The position numbers were made by a program, and so were the translations under genes. A stretch of DNA of 64,000 bases from positions 28,793-92,792 of the forward strand of contig NZ_FNAH01000012.1 in assembly GCF_900101865.1 (NCBI RefSeq), written 5' to 3'. Shown here one piece after another: positions 43,311 through 51,550 of the stretch (the stretch's first letter is position 1; every line of letters starts with the position of its first letter). The DNA is from Paracoccus isoporae (GTDB lineage Bacteria; Pseudomonadota; Alphaproteobacteria; Rhodobacterales; Rhodobacteraceae). Below the pieces are notes generated by a model that saw only the letters and a list, made by a program, of their open reading frames with translations, searched no databases and had not been told where the DNA came from.

Positions 43311-43562
43311 TGGCGACGCCCGCTACGAAGTTAGCGGCCGGATCGCGCATTTCCTTCGTCGAAGCCGGCCCGAAGCTGCCGTTCGCCAGGATGACCAACG
43401 CCGCAGCGCGGCTTCCCCGGACCGGTCATTCAAGGCGTCGTACAGCGTAGCCCAGAACCGCAGGGTCCGCAGTGCGGACAGAGATGGCTTTCGCTGCGGT
43501 TGCGCAGATGTCCGGTTTAGGTCAATCAAGCAGGGATAGCTTTTTGAACCACAGGAGCGACT

Positions 43563-44042
43563 GTGAAGACCGTCATCCTCGAACACGAATACGCCTCACC
43601 GGCGAAGGAGGTCTGGGCGGTGGCAACGGACCTCGATGCACTCAAGGAAATCATGGATGGGGTTGTCAGCTTCGAAGGGTTGCCGAGCGGTCGCGTATAC
43701 CAAGGCCAGAAAATTACCGTGCAGGTGTCGCTTTTCGGGAAGTTACCGCCTCAGCCGTATTTCATGGAAGTCCTGGAATGCGACGACGAAGCAATGACTT
43801 TGCGGTCTTCTGAAAAGGGCGCAGGCGTCAAATCGTGGCGTCACACTCTGTCCGTGGAACCGCAGCAGTCAGGGTCCAGGCTGCGCGACGTCATTGAAAT
43901 CGACGCGGGCTGGATGTCATGGGCCTTCGCGCTCTGGGCACGGTTTCTGTATCGCAAGCGGCATGAACCGCGCGTTCAAATTCTTGCGGACATGCGGGCG
44001 AAACGGTCTGAGACTGAGTTGTCCGATTCAGAATCGCCGTGA
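43563..44042 (+). CDS. SRPBCC-family protein
   Basis: A 159-residue protein with the helix-grip fold: MKTVILEHEYASPAKEVWAVATD, later FMEVLECDDEAMTLRSSEKG and GSRLRDVIEIDAGWMSWAFA. These domains bind hydrophobic ligands. The start is a GTG at 43563 with an AGGAG site. It stands alone between repeat B3 and a res-like repeat; its role is unknown. Confidence 0.82.
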   Translation: MKTVILEHEYASPAKEVWAVATDLDALKEIMDGVVSFEGLPSGRVYQGQKITVQVSLFGKLPPQPYFMEVLECDDEAMTLRSSEKGAGVKSWRHTLSVEPQQSGSRLRDVIEIDAGWMSWAFALWARFLYRKRHEPRVQILADMRAKRSETELSDSESP

Positions 44043-44091
44043 AGTGAACCAAGATGGACTGCGGCCCTTCGCGCTATGTGCAGTGAACTGC

Positions 44092-44223
44092 AAAAAGGGC
44101 TCCTTCCGGACCTTCGCCGCAGCGGCAGGATGTGCCAGAACCCAACCGTTTGTGTCACCGGCGGAAAGGACCGTTTTTGGGTCACACCTTCTGGCAGGAG
44201 GTTTATGTCCGGTGTGCGGGACA
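44092..44223 (-). repeat. Dispersed res-like element D, copy 1 (minus orientation)
   Basis: Reading the minus strand, tgtcccgcacaccggaca starts a ~130-bp sequence (cataaacctcctgccagaa, ccaaaaacggt, gccggtgaca, gtccggaaggagccc) that recurs at 60772-60895 on the plus strand and partly at 62309-62355. The tgtc-N10-gaca palindrome is of the kind serine resolvases bind. Confidence 0.7.
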
Positions 44224-44294
44224 CAACGGACTTTCACTGCACATACCGCGATGTCAGCTTTCCGATCGCCGAACCGAAACAAAGCAAGTTCAAC

Positions 44295-44786
44295 TCAGTA
44301 TTCGTGCTGCCCATCAAAATCAGCTTTACCAAGCCTGACGCCGCCGTGCCGCAGTCCAGCGTATGCCATGGTCAGATGGAACAGCATGTTTGGCAGTGCG
44401 AAGCGCGCGACGTAGTCGGCGGTGGACTGCTCAAGTTGCGCCTCCCCTGCCGTGTGCTTCACGTTCACCGTCCAGTCCGGCCTCGGTGCCTTAACGATGG
44501 CCTCGGCAACAGCCGAATGCAGATTGCGCAAAGACGTAAGGCTGCAAGGCTCTTCGATTTCAGGGATATCGGCGCCTACAGGCTGACACAGCGCTCGGGC
44601 AGCGAACTGGATCGCAACAGCAAGATGGAACCCTGTGTCGAAGCTGTCAGGAGCGAGTTGGATGGCCAAGAGCGCCTTGGCTTCGGGTTCGCATTCTAGT
44701 TTAGCCAACAAGTGCTCTGCTTGGCCAAGATAGTGAACGACTGAGCGAACAAGCGCGGCTTCTGCGGTGAGCGTCATGTCTGGCAT
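44295..44786 (-). CDS. DUF1993-family protein
   Basis: A 163-residue helical protein of the DinB-like DUF1993 family: LVRSVVHYLGQAEHLLAKLE, LAPDSFDTGFHLAVAIQFAAR and the ending NMLFHLTMAYAGLRHGGVRLGKADF. Function unknown; the fold is a four-helix bundle. The ATG at 44786 or the inner one at 44777 may be the start. No operon partners. Confidence 0.85.
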   Translation of the reverse strand: MPDMTLTAEAALVRSVVHYLGQAEHLLAKLECEPEAKALLAIQLAPDSFDTGFHLAVAIQFAARALCQPVGADIPEIEEPCSLTSLRNLHSAVAEAIVKAPRPDWTVNVKHTAGEAQLEQSTADYVARFALPNMLFHLTMAYAGLRHGGVRLGKADFDGQHEY

Positions 44787-45211
44787 CCTCCATCAGTCAG
44801 AGAACTACCCTTTGCGAGGGGAGTGCAAAAGTCACAGCCGAAAAGCGGTTTTGCCAGAGCCGGCATTCGGAGCGCAGCGTCGGTCATTGTGGGCTCCGAC
44901 CTGACATGCGGCGGCGCGGTAGCTCCATCATGAGGGAGCCGCCACTGTATCGACGTCTTCGGCCCGGAGTGGCCGTTCACCCATCCTCGGTCACGCCGCG
45001 GTGCGGCGCGTCAGAGTGGCCATTCGCTGCAACTGCAAAATCTGCGAGGGGCGAACTCACAGACTGCGAAACTTTCCTGCCGTTCGCTGTACATGCATCG
45101 TTCGTCACGAGCAGCGGCAGCAATGCACAAATAGCGGATGTCGGCCTTAACTGCTGATTCACACTTTGTGGTGAGCTTCCAGCAACGGGAGAGCGCGGCA
45201 ACGAAGCAGCC
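44787..45211. other. Intergenic stretch without supported genes
   Basis: About 425 bp between divergent DUF1993 and the CopD remnant. Short frames lack ribosome sites. Probably a rearrangement junction, since the CopD gene begins without its first domain. Confidence 0.45.
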
Positions 45212-45544
45212 GTGCGCACTGTCGAACGGTTCGGTCAGGCAGCGCTTGTCGTGGTCGGGCTGCTTGTCGTGGCAGGCGTCGTCATCCTCGTGATCTTGGC
45301 AGGCGATCCGATCGCGGTCCTGACCCAACCCTGGGGGCAGTTCCTGACGTTGAAACTGGCTGTCGTGGCTCTGCTTCTCGGCCTCGCAGGGCTGAACAAG
45401 CTTCGGCTGACCCCCGCCCTGGCCCAGACCGGAAACGCCGGCCCGCTGAGGGCGTCGATCCGGTGGGAGGTCGCGGCCTTCCTTGTGATCCTGCTGGTCA
45501 CCGCCACCTTCACATCCACGGTCGCGCCGGAGCACGTCGGCTAA
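45212..45544 (+). pseudogene. copD: C-terminal fragment of a CopD-family copper protein
   Basis: The 110 residues (GTG 45212) resemble the last three membrane helices of CopD: ERFGQAALVVVGLLVVAGV, then WGQFLTLKLAVVALLLGLAGLNKLRLTP and SIRWEVAAFLVILLVTATFTSTVAPEH. Full CopD proteins have about 290 residues and eight helices, so the front part is missing. It marks the left border of a copper/redox cluster on the other strand. Confidence 0.75.
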
Positions 45545-45591
45545 GCCGGAAAGACACCAGGGGCGTTACGACGACGCCCCCGTTTCTCATC

Positions 45592-46353
45592 TCAGACCCC
45601 AAGCGCGCGCAGGCCCATCCAGAGGCCCATTAAGATCATCATCAGGTTCTCGGTCAGGGAAATGAAACCGAGCGGCACGTTGGAGTTCCCACCGACGCAA
45701 GCACATTTCAACTCGCGCTTGTCGATGTAGACGGCCTTGAACACGCTGACCGCCCCGACGGTCCCGATGAACAGGGCGACGGGTGCAGAGATCCATGTCA
45801 GCACGCCCGCAGTCATCAGGATGCCGGCCAGGGCCTCGCCGTAGGGATAGACCTTGCCGTAAGGCACCCAACGTTTCGCCAGCAGGTCGTAGTTCAGGAA
45901 CATTGTCGAAAACTGCTCGACGTCCTGAAGCTTCTGGATCGCAAGCACGGTCATCGACAAAGAGATGAACCACTGGAAGCTCTGCCAGGTCAGGATCGTC
46001 CCGTATTGGTGCCACGCCAGCCCGAGCGCCAGCAGGGCACAGACCGAAAAGATCGCGATGACAGGTCGATATGTCGTGTCGCTCTGTTCTTCCTTGGGTG
46101 GGTCGATTCCGAGGAAAATGCGCAGATCGTCATGACCCCCGATCCGTTTCCCGTCAATGAAGGTCTGCGGCGTGGTCTTGACGTCATGCTCGCGCTTGAA
46201 GGCCTCAGTCTCGTCCTTGGTCTTCAGGTGATGATCTTCGACGGCGTAGCCTTTGCGCTCAAGCAAGTCCTTGGATTTCAGACCGAAGGGGCATGTGTGC
46301 TCAGGCATGACCATGCGGTAGAGAACGGCAGTTTTCGTGGTATCTTTTGGCAT
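45592..46353 (-). CDS. Glutaredoxin fused to a MauE/DoxX-like membrane domain
   Basis: A 253-residue fusion. Residues ~8-85 are a glutaredoxin domain (EHTCPFGLKSKDLLERKGY and KTTPQTFIDGKRIGGHDDL) with a single active-site Cys rather than CxxC. Residues ~100-250 form four membrane helices of the MauE type, with CACVGGNSNVPLGF near the end. Such fusions probably move reducing equivalents across the membrane to periplasmic or metal proteins. The start at 46353 is best placed for the GAGG site. Confidence 0.88.
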   Translation of the reverse strand: MPKDTTKTAVLYRMVMPEHTCPFGLKSKDLLERKGYAVEDHHLKTKDETEAFKREHDVKTTPQTFIDGKRIGGHDDLRIFLGIDPPKEEQSDTTYRPVIAIFSVCALLALGLAWHQYGTILTWQSFQWFISLSMTVLAIQKLQDVEQFSTMFLNYDLLAKRWVPYGKVYPYGEALAGILMTAGVLTWISAPVALFIGTVGAVSVFKAVYIDKRELKCACVGGNSNVPLGFISLTENLMMILMGLWMGLRALGV

Positions 46354-46364
46354 GATCATCTTCC

Positions 46365-47195
46365 TCAATTCGTGCAGGCGTACTGACCGCGGAAACCGGC
46401 CTCGTAGTCAGGGCCCGCGCTGATGACGAAGTCCTGAAGGCCATCATCTTCCGTGTCGCGCACCTCGATCGTGATCGGGTCAGCCTTGAAGCTTCCTCCC
46501 GCGCCATCGAGGCGGACAAGATCCCCGCTGATCTTGACCAGGGCAGTGCCGTTTCCGGACACGAACACAGGCGGGCTCGTTTCAGTGTAGGTGAAGCTGC
46601 ACGCGGCCCCATCCGGGAAGACCTGGGCAATATCTGCCTGCGTCAGGAACTCCGGATCGACCTTGGAAACGACCTCGCTGGACAGGGCGTCCTGAGCGGA
46701 TTTCAGTTCGGCTACCGGTGCATCCCCGGCGGGGGTCGCCTCTCCATTCGCCGAAATGTCCGCGATCAGATAGCGCATCTCCGCGATTTCCTTATCCTGG
46801 GCGTAGATGATGTCATCGGCCAAAGTGCGCACCCTGGGATCGCTGATTTCCGCGCGCGACGACGTCATGATGGCGATTGAATGGTGCGGGATCATCGCCC
46901 GCATGTAGGCGCGGTCCTGGACCGTCACCTGACTGCGCACCAGCCAGAGCGCCCCTGCGAAAACGATGATGGAGCCTGCGAATATCGCGATGTTGAGCGT
47001 GCGGTTCTTGTACATGCCGAGCATGAAGGCCAGCATGACGAAGGCCATGACCGCCCCCATGACGACGGCCATATAGGCGCGTGTTTCTGACCAGAAGATA
47101 TGGCTGATCAGATACGTGTTCAGGTACATCAACCCGAACATCAGGACCGTAGACACGGCAATCATCAGGAAAAAGCGGGAATAGGCCATCGTCAC
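46365..47195 (-). CDS. DUF305 membrane protein
   Basis: A 276-residue protein with about three N-terminal membrane helices and a DUF305 region with the histidine motif RAMIPHHSIAIMTSS; a ~100-residue beta-rich domain follows (SGNGTALVKISGDLVRLDG). DUF305 proteins are often found with copper resistance genes and may bind metal. Gap of 11 bp to the glutaredoxin-MauE gene supports one operon. Confidence 0.87.
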   Translation of the reverse strand: MTMAYSRFFLMIAVSTVLMFGLMYLNTYLISHIFWSETRAYMAVVMGAVMAFVMLAFMLGMYKNRTLNIAIFAGSIIVFAGALWLVRSQVTVQDRAYMRAMIPHHSIAIMTSSRAEISDPRVRTLADDIIYAQDKEIAEMRYLIADISANGEATPAGDAPVAELKSAQDALSSEVVSKVDPEFLTQADIAQVFPDGAACSFTYTETSPPVFVSGNGTALVKISGDLVRLDGAGGSFKADPITIEVRDTEDDGLQDFVISAGPDYEAGFRGQYACTN

Positions 47196-47266
47196 CTCCG
47201 AGTGCGTTTAGGGGAATAACAATCTTCCCGTGGGTCGATGTTCCCTAAAAGTTGACTTTTCTCGGC

Positions 47267-47669
47267 CTATTCCTGCTGAGTTCTTTCACGTTGATAGGCG
47301 CGTTCGCGCTCGGGCCAGGTGGATTTGATGTAGTCGAGGATCGCTCGAATTTCCGCATCCCTCAGGCTGTCGCCAAAGCCGGGCATGTCACTTTCATATC
47401 CCCCGCCGACCACCGCGGCAGTCCCGTCCCGCGTGATGCGGAACAGGATGTCGTCGCCATGATGCCAGGTCTGGCCCGTTGCATCATGGGGTGGCGCAGG
47501 CAGGCGGCCGTCGGGACCGGGGCTGCGCCAGTCCGGCTGCCCCTGAAGCTCCGCCCCATGACAGGATGCGCAGTTCTGCTGATACAGAGCTGCGCCATAT
47601 GCCTTCCTCTGCCGCAGCGGCCTGCGCCCAGCTTGCAAGAGTTGCTGCAAGTGCGATCAGGCCCTTCAT
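47267..47669 (-). pseudogene. Exported cytochrome c gene interrupted by a one-base frameshift
   Basis: ATG 47669 starts a signal peptide MKGLIALAATLASWAQAAA; after AAE the frame would need one base fewer (gaggaagg) to continue KAYGAALYQQNCASCHGAEL, the heme-binding CxxCH, and the axial-Met segment SDMPGFGDSLRD, ending at 47267. The parts together make a 133-residue class I cytochrome c. The start overlaps the multicopper oxidase stop by 4 bp. Inactivating mutation or sequence error. Confidence 0.8.
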
Positions 47670-49045
47670 GCGACCATGATCCAATTCGTCATTCCCGAAG
47701 CTGCGTGGCCCAGCATATGGCAATGCAGCAGCCACTTTCCGGGATTGTCCGCAACGAAGGCGATCTCCGTCGTCTCGTTGGGCATGACCAGAACCGTATC
47801 ACGCAGCGGACCAAGGCTTCCGTCTGCCTTGCGCTCTCTGAAATGCATCCCGTGCAGGTGCATCGCGTGAGGGAAAATCGTGTCATTGGTCATGCGGATG
47901 CGGGCCGTCTCGCCGCGCGAAAGCGTGGCAAACGGCGTTTCTCCCAGCCCGGCCTGTCCGGCCAGCGCCCAGAACTGTCCTTGTTGCACCAACTCCTGCC
48001 AGGTCAGTTTCTGCCCGTTGAAGGCTGCGCTTTCCAGGCCGCGCATCGCACCGCCCTGCAGCGGCATCTCAAGGACAGGCGCGGCGTCGACGCCCACAAC
48101 CTCCATGCGCGGATTGCGTGGCAAGGGCTGAGGCGCACCGCGCGGAACTGAGGCGGCACGCCCTTCGACAGAGACTTCAGCCAGCACCCGCCAGTTATCA
48201 TCCGCTGCGGCAAAGAGAAGTCCTGCGGTTTCCCCTTCCTGGGCGGTGACATCGACGATCAGATCCATGCGCTGTGCCGGTGCCAGCACAAGCGTATCCG
48301 TCACCGGTTCTGGCGTGTCGAGAGGCATGCCGTCGAGAGCCACCGTCCAGCCGGATAGCCCCTCCAGCTTCAGACCGAAGATCTGGGCATTGGCCGAGTT
48401 GATCAGCCGCAGCCGCAGCCGCTCGTTTTGCCGGGCTGAAAGCCTGTAATCGTAGCGCCCGTTCACGCCAACGAGGTTGCCGATCCGGCCTCCGTGGCTA
48501 CGCGCCGTTGGCGCTGCGAAATCATCGACGAACAGGCCGGTATCGGGGTCCAGCAACCAATCGTCGATCATCAGGACCTCGTCCCGGTCCACATCCGGCG
48601 GTGTGGCCTCTTCGATGATCAGGGCTCCGGAAAGACCCCGCGCGACCTGTTCCATCGAATTGGTATGGGCGTGATACCAGTAGGTTCCCGCATCGGGCAG
48701 ATCGAAGGCGTAGTCGAAGCTAGCACCGGGCTGTACCGCGTCCTGCGTCAGCCCCCCGACACCATCCATGGCGTTGTCGATACGGATGCCATGCCAGTGA
48801 ACCGAGGTCGGAACCTCCAGCGTATTCACCAGACGTTGCTGCAACCGGTTGCCCTGAGCGGCGCGGATGACCGGGCCAGGGCTCGTCCCCTCGTAGCTCC
48901 AGACCGGCGTCGCCGGATAGCCATCCGGGGCAAGCTGCACCGTGGCTTCCCTGGCTGTGAGGAGGGATATATCCTGAGCCTGTGCAGGGCGCGCCACTGG
49001 CACAGCGGCGAGACCTGCGCAGAAGGCGCGTCGTGTCATCTTCAT
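47666..49045 (-). CDS. Multicopper oxidase (CueO/CumA-like)
   Basis: A 459-residue exported multicopper oxidase. The N-terminus is a Tat-type signal with twin Arg (KMTRRAFCAGLAAVPVA). Copper ligands: SVHWHGIRID, TYWYHAHTNSMEQ, FPHAMHLHGMHF and LLHCHMLGHAASGM. It likely oxidises Cu(I) or organic substrates in the periplasm. ATG 49045 lies one base after the previous stop; a start at 49060 is possible. Cytochrome c genes on both sides suggest a shared electron-transfer or copper detoxification chain. Confidence 0.93.
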   Translation of the reverse strand: MKMTRRAFCAGLAAVPVARPAQAQDISLLTAREATVQLAPDGYPATPVWSYEGTSPGPVIRAAQGNRLQQRLVNTLEVPTSVHWHGIRIDNAMDGVGGLTQDAVQPGASFDYAFDLPDAGTYWYHAHTNSMEQVARGLSGALIIEEATPPDVDRDEVLMIDDWLLDPDTGLFVDDFAAPTARSHGGRIGNLVGVNGRYDYRLSARQNERLRLRLINSANAQIFGLKLEGLSGWTVALDGMPLDTPEPVTDTLVLAPAQRMDLIVDVTAQEGETAGLLFAAADDNWRVLAEVSVEGRAASVPRGAPQPLPRNPRMEVVGVDAAPVLEMPLQGGAMRGLESAAFNGQKLTWQELVQQGQFWALAGQAGLGETPFATLSRGETARIRMTNDTIFPHAMHLHGMHFRERKADGSLGPLRDTVLVMPNETTEIAFVADNPGKWLLHCHMLGHAASGMTNWIMVA

Positions 49046-49046
49046 G

Positions 49047-49487
49047 TTAGTTGATCCCATTGGCGCGCTGTACTTCGCGGATGTAGGCGATGATCGACGT
49101 CACATCCGCGCGGGTCACCCCGGGCTGCGGCGGCATGTCACCGAATTTCCAATGGTGTGCACGTACGCCGTTCGCAGCCGCCATCTGGAAGGCCATGTCG
49201 CCATGATGCGACGGCTCGTAAATCTTGTGGATCAGCGGCGGGGCGATCCCCATTTTCCCGGCGGCATTGTCGCCATGGCAATCAGCGCAGACCGCATCGA
49301 AAGCCCGCTTTCCCATCGTCCCCTCGGGCGACAACGTATCGGGAAGAGTGACGGCCACCATGGCCGCGCCCTCCGCTGGCGCCGTGGTTTCCTGAACGGG
49401 GGCGGTTTGCTCGGAGGAGCGAGTGACTGCATAAGCACCAAGCGCCACGACAATAATCGCGGCCCCGGCGAGGGTGAGTTTGTTCAT
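49047..49487 (-). CDS. Membrane-anchored cytochrome c
   Basis: A 146-residue protein with an N-terminal membrane anchor (LTLAGAAIIVVALGAYAV), an Ala/Thr/Glu linker and a class I cytochrome c domain: FDAVCADCHGDNAAG heme site and MPPQPGVTRADVTSIIAYIREVQ with the axial Met in FGDMPPQ. Periplasmic electron carrier for the adjacent multicopper oxidase is a fair inference. Confidence 0.9.
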   Translation of the reverse strand: MNKLTLAGAAIIVVALGAYAVTRSSEQTAPVQETTAPAEGAAMVAVTLPDTLSPEGTMGKRAFDAVCADCHGDNAAGKMGIAPPLIHKIYEPSHHGDMAFQMAAANGVRAHHWKFGDMPPQPGVTRADVTSIIAYIREVQRANGIN

Positions 49488-49574
49488 GATAGTATCCTGG
49501 CCTGCACGGCTTTGCGGGCCGCGCGCTCTGATGATGGGTCGAGCGAAATCAACCCAGACTCAACTGGAGCTGGC

Positions 49575-49895
49575 TCAGGCGCGAGGAGGTGGGAGGTCCA
49601 GAGACAGACTGATCGTCGTGCCACTTTGTGGCTCCGGCCACGCATGACGGAGGCGTGGCAGATCAGTGCCACGGAGAGGCTGACTGGTATCGAGAAGGGC
49701 ATAGGATGCGCAGATCGCCATGTCTGCGCAAGGCGCGTCAACTTGGTGGTGGTTCGCCGGGGCCTGCTGATCTGCAGAGATCATCGTTTCTGGACAGGCC
49801 GCACAGTCTTGCATTGCAGACCCTGCCGCAGACATTTGCGGCAAGGCAGCCAGCATCATTAGGCTGGTCAAGACGATGATGGCTAATAGGCGCAT
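49575..49895 (-). CDS. Exported Cys-rich hypothetical protein, 106 aa
   Basis: Starts MRLLAIIVLTSLMMLAALPQMSAA, a clear signal peptide, followed by QDCAACPETM, HHQVDAPCADMAICAS and a basic, proline-rich end. The Cys, His and Met content suggests a periplasmic metal-binding role in the copper cluster. First gene of the minus-strand group. No family recognised. Confidence 0.68.
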   Translation of the reverse strand: MRLLAIIVLTSLMMLAALPQMSAAGSAMQDCAACPETMISADQQAPANHHQVDAPCADMAICASYALLDTSQPLRGTDLPRLRHAWPEPQSGTTISLSLDLPPPRA

Positions 49896-50620
49896 ATATA
49901 CCCTCGATTGCAGCGCAAAGAATGGGTTCTGACGACGGCTCGGTCAATCCCAAAATCGCGCCACTTCCCGTGCTCCCAGTATCAATGGTTTACGCAGCCG
50001 ATAACCGCGGTCCCACCTTAGTGTCGGCGTTTCGTGCCATGCGGCGCAGGCAAGTAATGTCGCGGAGCGGACGAATGCAGCCGCCGCGAAGCTTCGACAT
50101 GGTCACGGGTAGTTTCGGCTCCAAGCCGCCTTGCGGAGGTGCAGAAAGAAACTGAGTTCCTCGGCAATGTGAATGTCAGCTCTCGCTGTTGACGCACTCC
50201 CACCACGCACTTGCAGCGAAAGGCTGGAAACCGCCCGACATGTTGATCTCAGCACAACCGCGAAGGCAAGAATCGCTGCGATATTTGAGGTCTTCGCGCT
50301 TCCCGCCTTCGCTACCACTGCAGTCGCGATCTCTTTTGTCGGTGCCGAAGGGCGTGCACGTGGGTGCCGAAGCTTAATGCAAGCGGGTGCCGATCTGAGT
50401 GAGAACCAGCACCAGGGGATATGCAGCACAATTCAAGAACGGTGGTGGCCCGTTGAACTGACACAGAAAGCCTGGTCAGCAGCGCCATGGGCGGGGTGTC
50501 GTTCCGAAATCGCCGTTGCGACTCTGCGGGTGTTCGCAATATGTTCCGCGAATGCCCGCCCGATCACCTTCAGGTAATCCGTTCCGAAACCCGCGCCTGA
50601 GCGATCAGGCGAGGAGCGGG
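49896..50620. other. 725-bp region without supported genes
   Basis: Holds the promoter of the copper cluster. Open frames on both strands (such as 50103-50429 minus) look like random Ala/Arg-rich reading and lack ribosome sites. May be decayed coding DNA. Confidence 0.5.
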
Positions 50621-50869
50621 ATGCTGCTGACGGTGAAGTGTACGCGCTGCGGGCGCGTTGCTCGGTTTTGGGCGAAGGATCTGATTGAGGTGATCGGGCC
50701 CGACCACCAGGCCCATATCCCGCCGTTTCCCTGCGCGCGCTGCCGGACGAAGGAATGGATCAATTGGTCCTGGTCCGTCCCGACAGCGACAGAGCTGGCC
50801 GCAGGCTTGACCATAAGGCGTCCGGTCAGGAAGGTGACACGGTGGATCTGGCGGAACGAGGACGCATGA
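50621..50869 (+). CDS. Zinc-ribbon hypothetical protein, 82 aa
   Basis: MLLTVKCTRCGRVARFWAKDL has the first CxxC and FPCARCRTKEWINW the second, forming a zinc ribbon; the end is basic and Trp-rich (TIRRPVRKVTRWIWRNEDA). The ATG has a GAGGAGCGGG site. The stop abuts the SRAP start without a gap, so the two are coupled. Probably nucleic-acid binding. Confidence 0.75.
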   Translation: MLLTVKCTRCGRVARFWAKDLIEVIGPDHQAHIPPFPCARCRTKEWINWSWSVPTATELAAGLTIRRPVRKVTRWIWRNEDA

Positions 50870-51550
50870 ATGTGCAATCTGTACGCGAATACAACGGCGC
50901 AGGAAGCGATGCGGGGGCTGTTCAAGGTCGCGCCTGAGCGCGACCGGCTCGGCAACGAACAGCCGCGTACAGCCATCTGGCCTAAATATGATGCGCCGGT
51001 CGTGCGTCTGGACGAAAACGGTGATCGCGAGCTGGTTCTGATGAAATGGGGCTTTCTGACGCCCAAGACCTCGGCGAAGACGGGAAGGCCCTTGAAGCCG
51101 GACGCCTGGAACAATGCCCGAGACGACAAGGTGGCCAGCTCGGGCCTGTGGAAGTCATCCTTCGCCGCCCGGCGATGCCTGGTCCCGGTGTCAGCCTTCC
51201 GCGAGGCCAAGGGCAGAAATCCGGCAACGGATTTCTGGTTCGGCCTCGCGGCCGAGGCCGATGACGACCGCCCGCCCTTCGCCTTCGCTGGTCTCTGGCG
51301 CGACGGCCAGCCAGGCGTCGACGGCGAAGAGGGTGACTGGCTGACCCATACGGTTGTGACGACGGTGGCAAACGAGCTTGTCAAGCCAGTCCACCCGACG
51401 CGGATGCCGGTGATCCTCGATCCCGGCGATTACGATGCCTGGCTCGACGGATCCGAATCCGAGGCCGGAAAACTGCTTCGACCCTATCCAGCCGAAAAAA
51501 TGCGGATCGTGCGACAGGGCGTCGGCATTACATCTGACAAGGATCAGTGA
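50870..51550 (+). CDS. SRAP (YedK/HMCES-like) abasic-site protein
   Basis: A 226-residue protein of the SOS-response-associated peptidase family, which forms a covalent link to abasic sites in single-stranded DNA through Cys2. The N-terminus MCNLYANTTAQEAM supplies Cys2; further blocks are WNNARDDKVASSGLWKSSF, RRCLVPVSAFREAKG and TTVANELVKPVHPTRMPVIL with the active-site His. Likely protects single-stranded DNA during replication or transfer. Confidence 0.92.
   Translation: MCNLYANTTAQEAMRGLFKVAPERDRLGNEQPRTAIWPKYDAPVVRLDENGDRELVLMKWGFLTPKTSAKTGRPLKPDAWNNARDDKVASSGLWKSSFAARRCLVPVSAFREAKGRNPATDFWFGLAAEADDDRPPFAFAGLWRDGQPGVDGEEGDWLTHTVVTTVANELVKPVHPTRMPVILDPGDYDAWLDGSESEAGKLLRPYPAEKMRIVRQGVGITSDKDQ

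Noticed and set aside
50103..50577. Overlapping ORFs on both strands before the zinc-ribbon gene
   Set aside because: Both read as Ala/Arg/Ser-rich non-protein sequence, no ribosome sites and no recognisable motif.
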